Both the position numbers and the translations under genes were made by a program. A stretch of DNA of 64,000 nucleotides from Rhodocista pekingensis (GTDB lineage: Bacteria; Pseudomonadota; Alphaproteobacteria; Azospirillales; Azospirillaceae): the NCBI RefSeq assembly GCF_042665545.1, contig NZ_JBHTCM010000028.1, positions 270,699 through 334,698 of the forward strand, given 5' to 3'. Each line of letters begins with the position of its first letter. Positions within the stretch are counted from its first letter, which is position 1. The notes below the pieces were generated by a model. It made no database searches, was not told the origin of the DNA, and saw only the letters and a program-made list of their open reading frames with translations. Positions 38,356 to 46,573 of the stretch are shown piece after piece.

Positions 38356-39894
38356 TCAATGGACCGCTTCGACGACGGCCGTCATCTCGGCCGCGTCGAG
38401 CAGGTTCGCGACCTCCAGCAGCAGGATCATCCGCTTGCTGGATTCCAGGTTGGCCACCCGGCCGATCAGGCGGGCCTGCTCCTCCGAGAGCGACGGGGTG
38501 GGCCGGATCGTGCCGCGGGCGATCTTCAGCACCTCCAGCACGCTGTCCACGATGAAGCCGGTACGCACGCCGTTGATGGTGAACACCATGATCCGCTGGC
38601 GGTCGTTGCGCTCCAGCTCCGGCAGGTCGAAACGGCGGCGCTGGTCGATCACCGGCAGCACCGAGCCGCGCAGATTGACCACACCCTCGATGAAGGCGGC
38701 GGTCTTGGGCACCCGCGTCAGCACCTCCGGCACCCGGACGATCTCGTTCACGCTCTCGATCGGAGCGCCGTACTCCTCGTTGCCCAGGCGGAAGACGACG
38801 AACTGCTCCTCCTCGTCCGACACCGCGGCCGGGCGGCCGCCCTCCCTGGCCTCGGCCATGCTCTCCTCCCTCCCGCTGGCGGCGGCGACCGCGGAGCGGA
38901 CCGCGTCGTGCCGGAACAACTGCTCGGCCGACAGAATCGAAACCAGACGCCGGCCGCCGTTCAGACGGCAGATCGACCGGATCTCCCCCTGGCCGTCGCC
39001 CAGCATGCCGGGCAGCGGATCGACCGTGTCCTTGCGCACCCGCAGGACCTCGCGCACCGTGTCCATGACGATGCCGACCGAATTGGCCTCGTCCAGCGGG
39101 ACGACGACGATCTTGCTGCGCTCGTCGATCTCCCGATCCGGCAGGTTGAACATGGCGCGCAGGCTGACCAGCGGCAGCAGCCGGTTGCGCAGGGTCATGA
39201 CGCCCAGGACATGCGCGTCGGTGCAGGGGATGCGGCTGACATTGTCCGGCACCTGCACGATCTCCTGCACGCTCTCGATGCCGAGCGCGTACTCCTGGCC
39301 GGCGACCTCGAAGCTGACCAGTTGCAGCTCGTCCGACGCCCGCGCCTCCTCCGTCCCGCGGCTGTCGGCCGAGGCGGTGGCGACGCGCGAGGTTCCCTTG
39401 CGCCGGCCCTTCGGCTTCTCCGTGGTCAACAGGCGCGCCGGGTCCAGGATCATGATCATGGCGTGCCCTTCGACACCCTTGATCATGCCGCGCAGCAGGT
39501 CGGTGTCGATGGTGGCGCCGATCGCCTCGGCCGGTTCGATCCGGTCGGCATCGACGGTGACCACCGCCGCCATCCGGTCCACGACGAAGCCCACCGGGGC
39601 GCCCTGGTCGATCACGACGACACGGGTGGAATCGTCGTGCGGCACGTCGGCGAAGTGGAAGATGCGCCGCAGGCTGGTCACCGACAGCACCGTGCCGCGG
39701 AGATTGGCGAGACCCTGCAAGCTGGGCGGGCTCTTCGGGACGCCGACGATCTCCGGCATGCGGATGATCTCCTGCACCTCGGCCAGCGGCACCGCGAACA
39801 TCTCGTTCTGCACGTAGAAGGTCACGTACTGCCGCGCATCGCCGCCGGTCCCGGCGTCGCCGCCCGGATCGGCGGCGGCGTTGGTCATGTTCAT
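38356..39894 (-). CDS. triple CheW-domain scaffold protein
   Basis: 512 residues that contain three complete CheW domains: about 20-160 (YVTFYVQNEMFAVPLAEVQE, then IIRMPEIVGVPKSPPSLQGL), 185-330 (LVSFEVAGQEYALGIESVQE, then IVQVPDNVSRIPC) and 365-505 (FVVFRLGNEEYGAPIESVNE, then IVRVPEVLTRVPK). Normal CheW proteins have one. The linkers are Arg/Ser-rich and about 25-30 residues long. It should bridge CheA and the receptors, and three domains could cross-link array rings. The operon has no single-domain CheW, so this protein is presumably the only adaptor apart from the CheA P5 domain. Confidence 0.9.
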   Translation of the reverse strand: MNMTNAAADPGGDAGTGGDARQYVTFYVQNEMFAVPLAEVQEIIRMPEIVGVPKSPPSLQGLANLRGTVLSVTSLRRIFHFADVPHDDSTRVVVIDQGAPVGFVVDRMAAVVTVDADRIEPAEAIGATIDTDLLRGMIKGVEGHAMIMILDPARLLTTEKPKGRRKGTSRVATASADSRGTEEARASDELQLVSFEVAGQEYALGIESVQEIVQVPDNVSRIPCTDAHVLGVMTLRNRLLPLVSLRAMFNLPDREIDERSKIVVVPLDEANSVGIVMDTVREVLRVRKDTVDPLPGMLGDGQGEIRSICRLNGGRRLVSILSAEQLFRHDAVRSAVAAASGREESMAEAREGGRPAAVSDEEEQFVVFRLGNEEYGAPIESVNEIVRVPEVLTRVPKTAAFIEGVVNLRGSVLPVIDQRRRFDLPELERNDRQRIMVFTINGVRTGFIVDSVLEVLKIARGTIRPTPSLSEEQARLIGRVANLESSKRMILLLEVANLLDAAEMTAVVEAVH

Positions 39895-39922
39895 GGCTCA
39901 GCCCTCACGTTGTCGGGCCCGG

Positions 39923-41851
39923 TCAGTCGGCCGAGTTCTGCAACTCATCCGCCAGACTGGCGATCTCCTCGACGGCAGCCGCCAGCTCCTCGGCGCCGCG
40001 GGCCTGCTGCTTCGCCGCGGCGGACGCCTCGGCGGCGGCGCGCGACGCCTCCTCGGCGGCGGCGGCGATCTGCTGCACGCCCTGCTTGGCGTCCTCCAGC
40101 GCGGCAAGGATGCCGTCGGCGCCCTTCAGGATCACGTCGTTGCCCTCGACCACGACCGCCATGTCTCGGGTGGCGCTGGCGATGTTGACGGTGATGGCCT
40201 TGTTCTTCTCCACCTCCGAGGCGGAGGCCTGGGCGATGAATTCCAGGTCGCGGCGGACGGCCACGATCTGGTCCTGGGTCGCCTTGACCACGTCCTTGAT
40301 GCGCTCGGCATTCTCGGCGCTGTCGCGGGCGAGGTTGCGGATGTCGGTGGAGACCACGGCGAAGCCCTTGCCGAACTCGCCGGCCCGCGCCGCCTCGATG
40401 GAGCCGTTGACGGCCAGCATGTTGGTCTGGATGGCGACGGTGGAGATGGCGTCCACGATCTTGTCGATGCGCCGGCTGACCAGCTCCAGCGCGGTGATCT
40501 GCTCGTTGCTCCGGCGCGTCTCGTCCAGCGCCTGGACGACTCCCTTGATCAGCCCCTCGACCGAGGCGCGGCTGCTGTCCAGCAGGTCGGCCATGCCGCG
40601 GGCGCGCTCCAGCGCCTGACCGGCATTGCCCTGGGACAGGCGGGCGCCCCGCTCGATCTGGTTGATCGCGGCGGAGGACTGCGCCGTCGCCGCCGACGCC
40701 TGCTGCGAGCCGCGGCTGATCTGCTCGATGGCGGCCATGATCTGGGTGGCGGCGCCGGAGATCTCCTGCACCGCGGCGGACAGCTCCTCGGCGGCGGAGG
40801 CGACCTCCTCGGCGCTCTTGGTGATGTCGGTGGAGTTGCGCAGCTCCTCCGCGATGGTCTGCAACTCGCCCGACGCGGTCTGCGACTGGTTCAGGGCGGC
40901 CGTCTGCTGATCGACCGTGCGCAGGGCCTCGTCGCAGGCCGAGGACTGCTCCTCGGCGGCGGCGGCGACGCTCTCGGACCCCTTCTGCGCCTCCCGCGCC
41001 GCCCGTTCCGATTCCACGGCGGCGCTGGCGATGTCCGCAGCACCCTTGACCAGCCCGGTCATGTCCTGCCGGATCTGGTCGAGCTGGACGCCCACCGTGC
41101 GGCCCTTCTCCACCTCGGAGCGGGCAGCATCGGCGCCACGGTTGATCCCGTCGGCGATGACCTTCACCTCGGACTGGATCTGGCCGACCAGGTCCTGGAT
41201 CTCGCGCGCCGACTTCTCGGAGGTCTCGGCCAGGGTGCGCACCTCGTCGGCGACGACGGCGAAGCCCTTGCCATGCTGTCCGGCGCGTGCCGCCTCGATG
41301 GCGGCGTTCAGGGCCAGCAGGTTGGTCTGGTCGGCGATGCGGGCGACGGCCTTGACGATCTCGCCGATGTTGGCGGCCTGCTGCTCCAGCTCGATGATCA
41401 TGGTCACCGAGGTCATCTGCCGCTCGGCATTGGCGCCGATGCTGCCGACCGAGGCGGTGATCTGGGCGCCGACCTCGGCCAGCAGGACCTGGAGCTGGTC
41501 GGACTTCTGACGGCTGGCATCGGCCCGCTCGCGGGATTCCAGGATGGCCGCGTTGATCCCGGTGATGGCGGTCAGGGACTGCTGCGCCGCACCGGCGGCC
41601 TGCTGCGCGCCGGCGGCGATCTGCTCCATGGACCTGCGGAGCTGCTCGGAAGCCGAGGCGGATTCGGAGATGCCGCTGGCCATCTGCGTGGTCGCCGATG
41701 CCACCCGTTCCGCCACCTTCTGCTGGCGGGCGAAGGTACGGGCCCGCTTGCGCTGGGCATCGGCAGCGGTGGAGGTGGCGCGCGTGCCGACCGGCGCGGC
41801 AGCGCTGGACGCCGACGCACGACCGACATCCATCTTCTTGACCAACGACAT
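39923..41851 (-). CDS. soluble chemoreceptor-like protein with two signalling tips
   Basis: 642 residues of nearly continuous coiled coil, with no membrane segment and no recognisable ligand domain. It carries two MCP hairpin tips about 300 residues apart: the first at about 173-208 (DQTNLLALNAAIEAARAGQH, then GKGFAVVADEVRTLAE) and the second at about 474-511 (IQTNMLAVNGSIEAARAGEF, then GKGFAVVSTDIRNLARDS). The second departs from consensus (NMLAVNGS). Two tips in one chain could contact two CheA/CheW rings. GGAG lies before the ATG. It follows the kinase-like gene by 89 bases, and a 15-base palindromic element lies in that gap. Confidence 0.88.
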   Translation of the reverse strand: MSLVKKMDVGRASASSAAAPVGTRATSTAADAQRKRARTFARQQKVAERVASATTQMASGISESASASEQLRRSMEQIAAGAQQAAGAAQQSLTAITGINAAILESRERADASRQKSDQLQVLLAEVGAQITASVGSIGANAERQMTSVTMIIELEQQAANIGEIVKAVARIADQTNLLALNAAIEAARAGQHGKGFAVVADEVRTLAETSEKSAREIQDLVGQIQSEVKVIADGINRGADAARSEVEKGRTVGVQLDQIRQDMTGLVKGAADIASAAVESERAAREAQKGSESVAAAAEEQSSACDEALRTVDQQTAALNQSQTASGELQTIAEELRNSTDITKSAEEVASAAEELSAAVQEISGAATQIMAAIEQISRGSQQASAATAQSSAAINQIERGARLSQGNAGQALERARGMADLLDSSRASVEGLIKGVVQALDETRRSNEQITALELVSRRIDKIVDAISTVAIQTNMLAVNGSIEAARAGEFGKGFAVVSTDIRNLARDSAENAERIKDVVKATQDQIVAVRRDLEFIAQASASEVEKNKAITVNIASATRDMAVVVEGNDVILKGADGILAALEDAKQGVQQIAAAAEEASRAAAEASAAAKQQARGAEELAAAVEEIASLADELQNSAD

Positions 41852-41939
41852 CTGGGGGGCTCCGTCTGAAATCCGCCTCCTCGGGGGGCGGCCGGCACGG
41901 TGGCACCGATCGACGGGCTCCGGAATCGGGGTGAACCCT

Positions 41940-41954
41940 ATTAGGGAAAACCCT
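41940..41954 (-). promoter_or_regulatory. 15-base palindromic element upstream of the tandem-tip receptor gene
   Basis: On the minus strand the sequence is AGGGTTTTCCCTAAT, 88 bases before the receptor start and overlapping the stop of the upstream gene. It matches the element at 50175-50189 at 13 of 15 positions. The AGGG/CCCT arms suggest a site for a dimeric regulator. The FixJ-type regulator at the head of this gene run is the obvious candidate, by inference only. Confidence 0.5.
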
Positions 41955-43440
41955 TACCCGCGGGGACGGCGGTGGCGGCGAGCGCCCCGGCGACGGCCGA
42001 GGACAGGTCGTCCGGCGAGAACGGCAGGCGCAGCACCGGCGCCTCTTCCGGCAGCAGGACGTCCGGCGCCGGCGCGGCACCATCGCCCGCCGCGACCAGC
42101 ACGACGGCCAGATCCGGGAACAGGGGCCGGATCTCCCGCGCCAGCAGGCTTCCCGACAGGCCGCCGGGCAGGCGCGCGTCGCTGAGCAGCAGGTCGAAGG
42201 GCATCGCCTCCAGGCATTCCAGCGCCTGATAGCCGTCCGCCGCCGCGGTGACGGCATGACCGCCGCCGGCCAGGGCATCGTCCAGGGTGCGGCAGAGGGC
42301 GGCGTCGGCCGCCACCCGCAGGATGCGCAGGGGCGGCAACGCCGCCGGTCGGAGGGGCTGGGCGTGCGCCGGAAGCGAGGACGGAGGCAGGGCGGCCGGT
42401 GGCGCCCCTGTCGTCAGCGCCGCGGGCCGCCGCCCTGCATCCCCGGCGACGGAGAGGAGACGCCCGGTCAGGGTGGCGCCGCGGCCGGCGGCCTCCCCGA
42501 TCTCCCGCACGGCGTCGGCCAGATCCGTGTCCGCGACATGGCCGGACAGCAGCCCGGCATTCGCCTGGATGACCATGAGGAGGTTGTTGAACTCGTGGAC
42601 GATCCGGCCGACCTGCCATTCGAAGCCCGGCGGCTCCGCCGCTGCGTCGGACGCGGTCCCGGCGTCGCGGCCCGTAGCGTGCCCGGTGTCCCGGATGAAC
42701 AGGGTGCGGTAGCGGACGGCGCCGCCGGCCCAGCAGCCGGTGGCGATCTCCGCCTCGAACGACCGTCCACCGGCCGCCACCGCCCGGACGCGGACAAGGC
42801 CGCCGGCGGGGAGCGGCCCGGTCAGGTCCGGCAGCAGCAGATGGAGCGGGCGGCCCAGCGTCTCCGCCAGGGAGCGGCCGAACTTGCGCTCCGCGGCCGG
42901 GTTGATCCAGGCGATCCGTCCGGCCGCGTCCAGCGTGACGAAGCTGTCCTGCGCCGTCTCCAGCGCGGCATGGTAGCGGGCGCCACGCTGCCGGCCGCGT
43001 CCTGGCCCGCCGCCACCCTGCCCGCTGCCCCCCGGCCCGCTGCCGCGGGGCGTCGCGGTCAGCCCGTCGAAAAGCTGGACGAGGCAACAGTCGGCCCCCT
43101 CCACCCGCAGCGGCCGGACGATGACGAGACGGGCGGGCGGGCGGGTGTCCGCCCCGGTGGCCCCAGGGCCGGGCGGGAGCAGCACGGACAGACCCGTCGC
43201 AAGCGCGTCCGCGACGGCACCGGCAAGGCATCCGGACCCGAGTTCCGGCAGCAGCGGCTCCAGCCGGAGGCCCCGCACGCTCCGCACCCCCGCACCGAAG
43301 CGCCGGCGCACCCAGGCATTGTCGCGCAGGATGCGGCCGTCGGCATCCACGATGGCAAGGCCCAGATCCAGCCCCTCCAGGTGCCGCAGCACCAGGGGCA
43401 CGGTCCCCGGCGGGGCGGGGTCAGAGGGGAGCACGGCCAT
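41941..43440 (-). CDS. PAS/HisKA-like/receiver protein lacking an ATPase domain
   Basis: 499 residues from ATG 43440 (GGAGGG upstream). Two PAS-like domains (about 15-110 and 155-260; DSFVTLDAAGRIAWINPAAE) lead to an H-box typical of the HATPase-bearing PAS kinases (GRIVHEFNNLLMVIQANAGL, His near residue 281). Only about 85 residues later a receiver-like domain begins (ILRVAADAALCRTL); there is no N-box or G-box and no space for an ATPase. The receiver keeps an Asp (LLLSDARLPGG, near 420) but has lost the usual acidic pair. It may act as a phospho-relay or scaffold partner. It overlaps the SpoIIE-type gene by 20 bases. Confidence 0.75.
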   Translation of the reverse strand: MAVLPSDPAPPGTVPLVLRHLEGLDLGLAIVDADGRILRDNAWVRRRFGAGVRSVRGLRLEPLLPELGSGCLAGAVADALATGLSVLLPPGPGATGADTRPPARLVIVRPLRVEGADCCLVQLFDGLTATPRGSGPGGSGQGGGGPGRGRQRGARYHAALETAQDSFVTLDAAGRIAWINPAAERKFGRSLAETLGRPLHLLLPDLTGPLPAGGLVRVRAVAAGGRSFEAEIATGCWAGGAVRYRTLFIRDTGHATGRDAGTASDAAAEPPGFEWQVGRIVHEFNNLLMVIQANAGLLSGHVADTDLADAVREIGEAAGRGATLTGRLLSVAGDAGRRPAALTTGAPPAALPPSSLPAHAQPLRPAALPPLRILRVAADAALCRTLDDALAGGGHAVTAAADGYQALECLEAMPFDLLLSDARLPGGLSGSLLAREIRPLFPDLAVVLVAAGDGAAPAPDVLLPEEAPVLRLPFSPDDLSSAVAGALAATAVPAGKGFP

Positions 43441-44551
43441 GGTCCGGACCCTCCGCTTCCTGCCGGTCCTGCGACCCGCGGCCCCCCTCCCGGACGGAAG
43501 CACGGTTGGCGAGGACGAGCACGCTCTGGTCGTCGATACGGGTGGTGCCGTCGCGCAGCAGGATCGCCGCCGCCAGAACGGACTCGACATGCCGCAGCGG
43601 GCTGCCGGCGAACAGCGGCACCAGGCCGCTGCACCCGTCGCTGTGCAGGACGACATGATCCCCCGGCCCCCAGGGGACGCTGGCCGTCGGCGGCGGTGCC
43701 GCGTTGTAGCCGACCACCCCCCAGCGGCTGTTCAGGGCGGTGCTGCCGGCCCGGGTGACCAGCGCGGCCGTGATGTTCCCCACCGCGGCATAGTCCACCG
43801 CGTCGGGGCGCAGCCGCAGGACGGTGGCCGCCGCCCCGCGGGTTCCGCGCAGGGCGGCGTGCAGGTCGGCCAGAGCCGCCTGCGGGTCGCAGCCGGCGGG
43901 CAGGGCGGCGAACGTGTCCTCGGCACGGCGCGCCACCACGCCCGCCGCCTCGCCATGGCCGAGCCCGTCCACCAGCAGGGCCAGCCCGTCCTGGCGGACC
44001 ATCCAGCCGTCGCCGCAGTCGTCGCAGCCGGCCATCGGCAGCATCACGGCACCATGCTCGAAGCACCCGGGATCGGCGGGCTGCGGCAGCGCCTGTCCGC
44101 GGTCGCGCACCCGCGCCAGGACGACGGTCCCCTCTCCCGGGCGCGACTGGATGGCGAAACGGTCGGCCAGCCGGCGCACGGCGCCGAGGCCATAGCCCAG
44201 GCTGCGCCCCGGTCCCGGCTCCGGGTCGTGACGGTCGGCCAGGGCCCCGTCCAGGTCGGCGATGCCGGGACCACGGTCCAGCGACAGGCATTCGATGCCG
44301 CACCCGGCGACGGCCGCGCCGGGACCCGACCCCGGCGGCACCGGCGGAACGACACAGCGCAGCAGCAGCGCGCCGCCGCCGGCATGGCGGATCAGGTTGC
44401 TGCCCAGTTCGGCGACGATCAGGTGCAGGCGCCCCGCCGCCTCCCCGTCCAGATCGGCACGCGCCAGCAGCGCGGCACAGACTCCCCGCGCCGCGGCGAG
44501 ATCGGCCGGGCCGTCGATGCGCACGCGGTGATGGCAGTGCGGGGGCAGCAT
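43421..44551 (-). CDS. fused anti-sigma-type ATPase and SpoIIE/RsbX-like PP2C phosphatase
   Basis: 376 residues. The N-terminal half is a GHKL ATPase of the RsbT/RsbW type: AELGSNLIRHAGG (N-box), DRGPGIADL (G1) and GYGLGAVRRLADRF (G2). The C-terminal half is a PP2C phosphatase with metal-binding motifs LLVDGLGHGEAA, VLHSDGCSGL and IDDQSVLVL. In stressosomes RsbX removes phosphates from RsbR/RsbS to reset the system; here it is fused to a second RsbT-like kinase. Its ATG overlaps the RsbT stop by one base. Confidence 0.9.
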   Translation of the reverse strand: MLPPHCHHRVRIDGPADLAAARGVCAALLARADLDGEAAGRLHLIVAELGSNLIRHAGGGALLLRCVVPPVPPGSGPGAAVAGCGIECLSLDRGPGIADLDGALADRHDPEPGPGRSLGYGLGAVRRLADRFAIQSRPGEGTVVLARVRDRGQALPQPADPGCFEHGAVMLPMAGCDDCGDGWMVRQDGLALLVDGLGHGEAAGVVARRAEDTFAALPAGCDPQAALADLHAALRGTRGAAATVLRLRPDAVDYAAVGNITAALVTRAGSTALNSRWGVVGYNAAPPPTASVPWGPGDHVVLHSDGCSGLVPLFAGSPLRHVESVLAAAILLRDGTTRIDDQSVLVLANRASVREGGRGSQDRQEAEGPDHGRAPL

Positions 44552-44970
44552 CAGCGTTTCCAGAGGGTGAAGATCACCCGGGTGCCGGTGTCCGGGGAGG
44601 AGGTGACGGCGAATTCGTGGGCAAGCCGCTTGGTGCCGGGCAGCCCCAGCCCCATGCCCGCCCCGGTGCTGTAGCCGTCGCGCATCGCCCGCTCCAGGTC
44701 GGGAATGCCCGGACCCCGGTCCGCGAAGATCAGCCGCAGGCCGTTGCGGCCCAGACGCTCCAGCGGTTCCAGGGTGACACTGCCACCCTGGGCATAGAGG
44801 ACGATGTTGCGCGCCAGTTCGCTGGCCGCCGTCATCAGCTTGGTCTGGTCCACCAGCCCGAAACCGACCCGACGTCCCGCCTCCTCCACGGCGCGGCGGA
44901 CGGCCGGCAGGGAGTCCTCACCGACGATCGGAAGGGTCAGGGGGGGCGGCGTGGCGCTGCCCTGGGTCAC
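44551..44970 (-). CDS. rsbT: RsbT-like serine kinase (stressosome switch kinase)
   Basis: 139 residues from a GTG at 44970 that overlaps the RsbS stop (GTGA). It is a single GHKL ATPase domain: N-box AASELARNIVLYAQGG, G1 DRGPGIPDLERAM, and G2 GAGMGLGLPGTKRLAHEF. RsbT phosphorylates STAS proteins RsbS and RsbR, is released and activates a downstream partner. The order RsbR-RsbS-RsbT on one transcript supports the name. No RsbU is visible; the fused PP2C protein or a che component may be the target. Confidence 0.9.
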   Translation of the reverse strand: MTQGSATPPPLTLPIVGEDSLPAVRRAVEEAGRRVGFGLVDQTKLMTAASELARNIVLYAQGGSVTLEPLERLGRNGLRLIFADRGPGIPDLERAMRDGYSTGAGMGLGLPGTKRLAHEFAVTSSPDTGTRVIFTLWKR

Positions 44971-45332
44971 GATCGGCCGCCCGCACGCTCCCGCAGACGG
45001 GCGAGACCATGCTCCAGCGTCAGGGCGGTGGCGATCCCGCCCAGGGTCATGCCCAGCTCGATCAGGGTGATCGCCACTTCCGGCCGCATGCCGGTGAGCA
45101 TCGGCTCCACCCCCATGAGGCGCGCGGTCCGCGCCATCTGTTCCAGCACCCGTCCCATGAAGCTGTCGATCAGCCGGGCGTTGCTGACGTCGATCACGAC
45201 GGCGCGGGCGCGATGCTCCACCAGCCGGCCGGCCACCTCCTCGACCAGACGCTCGGCCATGCGGTCGTCGGTCACACCGGGCAGGGTGACGACGAGAACG
45301 CCTTCGACGGTGAGGATATGCACGCCCTCCAT
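44967..45332 (-). CDS. rsbS: RsbS-like STAS protein
   Basis: 121 residues, a single STAS domain (ILTVEGVLVVTLPGV; VVIDVSNARLIDSFMGRVLE; MGVEPMLTGMRPEVAITLIE). The phosphorylatable Ser is expected in NARLIDSFMGRVL. RsbS holds RsbT in the stressosome until phosphorylated. It follows the RsbR gene after 3 bases and overlaps the RsbT start. Confidence 0.92.
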   Translation of the reverse strand: MEGVHILTVEGVLVVTLPGVTDDRMAERLVEEVAGRLVEHRARAVVIDVSNARLIDSFMGRVLEQMARTARLMGVEPMLTGMRPEVAITLIELGMTLGGIATALTLEHGLARLRERAGGRS

Positions 45333-45335
45333 GGA

Positions 45336-46163
45336 TCAGGCTCCGGGAACGACCGTCAGGCGCATCCTGGTGAAACAGTGGCGCAGCCCCTCCGCTAGGG
45401 AGAAGCGCGTCTCGATGTTGGAGAGGTCGATGCCGAGCGCCACCATGACCTGGGCGATGGCCGGCCGGATGCCGGTGATGATGCACTCCGCCCCCATCAG
45501 CCGTGCCGCCCCGGCCGTCTTCGCCAGATGCTGCGCCGTCTGGGTGTCCACCGTGGGCACGCCGCTGATGTCCAGGATCGCGTAGCGCGAGCCGGTACGG
45601 GCGATCTCGAACAGCAGCTTCTCCGTGATCGCCTGCGCCCGCACGGAATCCAGGGTGCCGATGATGGGCAGCGACAGCACGCCTTCCCAGAGCGGCACCA
45701 CCGGCACGGACAGTTCCAGCAACTCCTGGCTCTGGCGGCGGATGATCTGTTCCCGCCGGGCGATCAGGGCATCCATCGAATGCAGCCCCATGGCGTCCAC
45801 CAGCAGATGGACGGATGTCATGGCCGGCGTGCCGTCGCCGAAGCGTTCCTGGAGGACGTGCTTGAGGCTGAAGACGAAGGTGGCCGTCTGCGAGGGGGAG
45901 ACGCCCCGTTCCGCGAACTCCACCGACAACGCCGACAGCAGCTCGCGCAGTTCCTCCGACAGCGCGACCGGCTGCCGTTCCAGCGCCTCGACCATGCCGT
46001 CGTAGAGCCCGGCGGAGAATTCCCGCAGCAGGCGCGCCTCGATCCCGTGCGTCTGGAGTTCCCGCGACAGGTAAGATGCCCAGCCCTCCAGCACGGACTG
46101 GCGGTAGCGGCGAAGGCTGTCCGGCGTCGGACCGGCATCGGCAGCGGGGGCGGTGTCTTGCAT
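45336..46163 (-). CDS. rsbR: RsbR-like stressosome sensor
   Basis: 275 residues. The N-terminal 140 or so are helical and resemble the RsbRD-type sensor domain (WASYLSRELQTHGIEARLLR, FAERGVSPSQTATFVFSL), without haem or flavin motifs that I can name. The C-terminal STAS domain has YAILDISGVPTVDTQTAQHL with the conserved Ser/Thr phosphorylation sites and CIITGIRPAIAQVMVALGID. RsbR and RsbS co-assemble into the stressosome core. It is the first stressosome gene, 32 bases after the preceding receiver gene. Confidence 0.9.
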   Translation of the reverse strand: MQDTAPAADAGPTPDSLRRYRQSVLEGWASYLSRELQTHGIEARLLREFSAGLYDGMVEALERQPVALSEELRELLSALSVEFAERGVSPSQTATFVFSLKHVLQERFGDGTPAMTSVHLLVDAMGLHSMDALIARREQIIRRQSQELLELSVPVVPLWEGVLSLPIIGTLDSVRAQAITEKLLFEIARTGSRYAILDISGVPTVDTQTAQHLAKTAGAARLMGAECIITGIRPAIAQVMVALGIDLSNIETRFSLAEGLRHCFTRMRLTVVPGA

Positions 46164-46195
46164 CGGGGCTCTCCTTGTCGGTCGGCGCGGACGGA

Positions 46196-46573
46196 TCAGG
46201 CCGGCAGCAGGTGGCTGACGGCCTGGATCAGCTCGGCCCGCTGGAACGGCTTGTAGAGGACCTGATCGGCGCCGAAATCCGTTCCCTCCCGGCGCAGATC
46301 CTCCGCCGTGAAGCTGCCGTTCGGCGCCCCGCCGGTGATGGCAAGGAAGCGGGTCCCCGGCGCCAGCCGGCGGCCCTTACTGATCACGGCGGTGCCGGGC
46401 TGGCCCGGCATCCAGATGTCGGTCACCACGAGGTCGATCCCTCCCTGCCGCAACCGGCCCAGCCCCTCCTCGGCGGTCGCCGCGCCGACGACGGCGTGCC
46501 CGCAGCCTTCCAGCACGACACGCAAGGAGAGCATGACGGAGGGGACATCTTCAACGACGAGGATCGTGGCCAT
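46196..46573 (-). CDS. single-domain response regulator
   Basis: 125 residues from ATG 46573. Receiver residues are an acidic pair in LVVEDVPSV, phospho-acceptor D52 (LVVTDIWMPG), Thr in LAITGG and K108 (VLYKPF). It overlaps the LOV kinase gene by 23 bases and precedes rsbR, so it is probably the kinase's partner and could carry the light signal towards the stressosome genes. No output domain. Confidence 0.9.
   Translation of the reverse strand: MATILVVEDVPSVMLSLRVVLEGCGHAVVGAATAEEGLGRLRQGGIDLVVTDIWMPGQPGTAVISKGRRLAPGTRFLAITGGAPNGSFTAEDLRREGTDFGADQVLYKPFQRAELIQAVSHLLPA

Noticed and set aside
41941..43440. Frameshift that removed the ATPase domain of the kinase-like protein
   Set aside because: The frame from the H-box to the receiver is open and in-frame, with an Ala/Pro linker of normal codon use; no N-box or G-box is seen in the other frames nearby.
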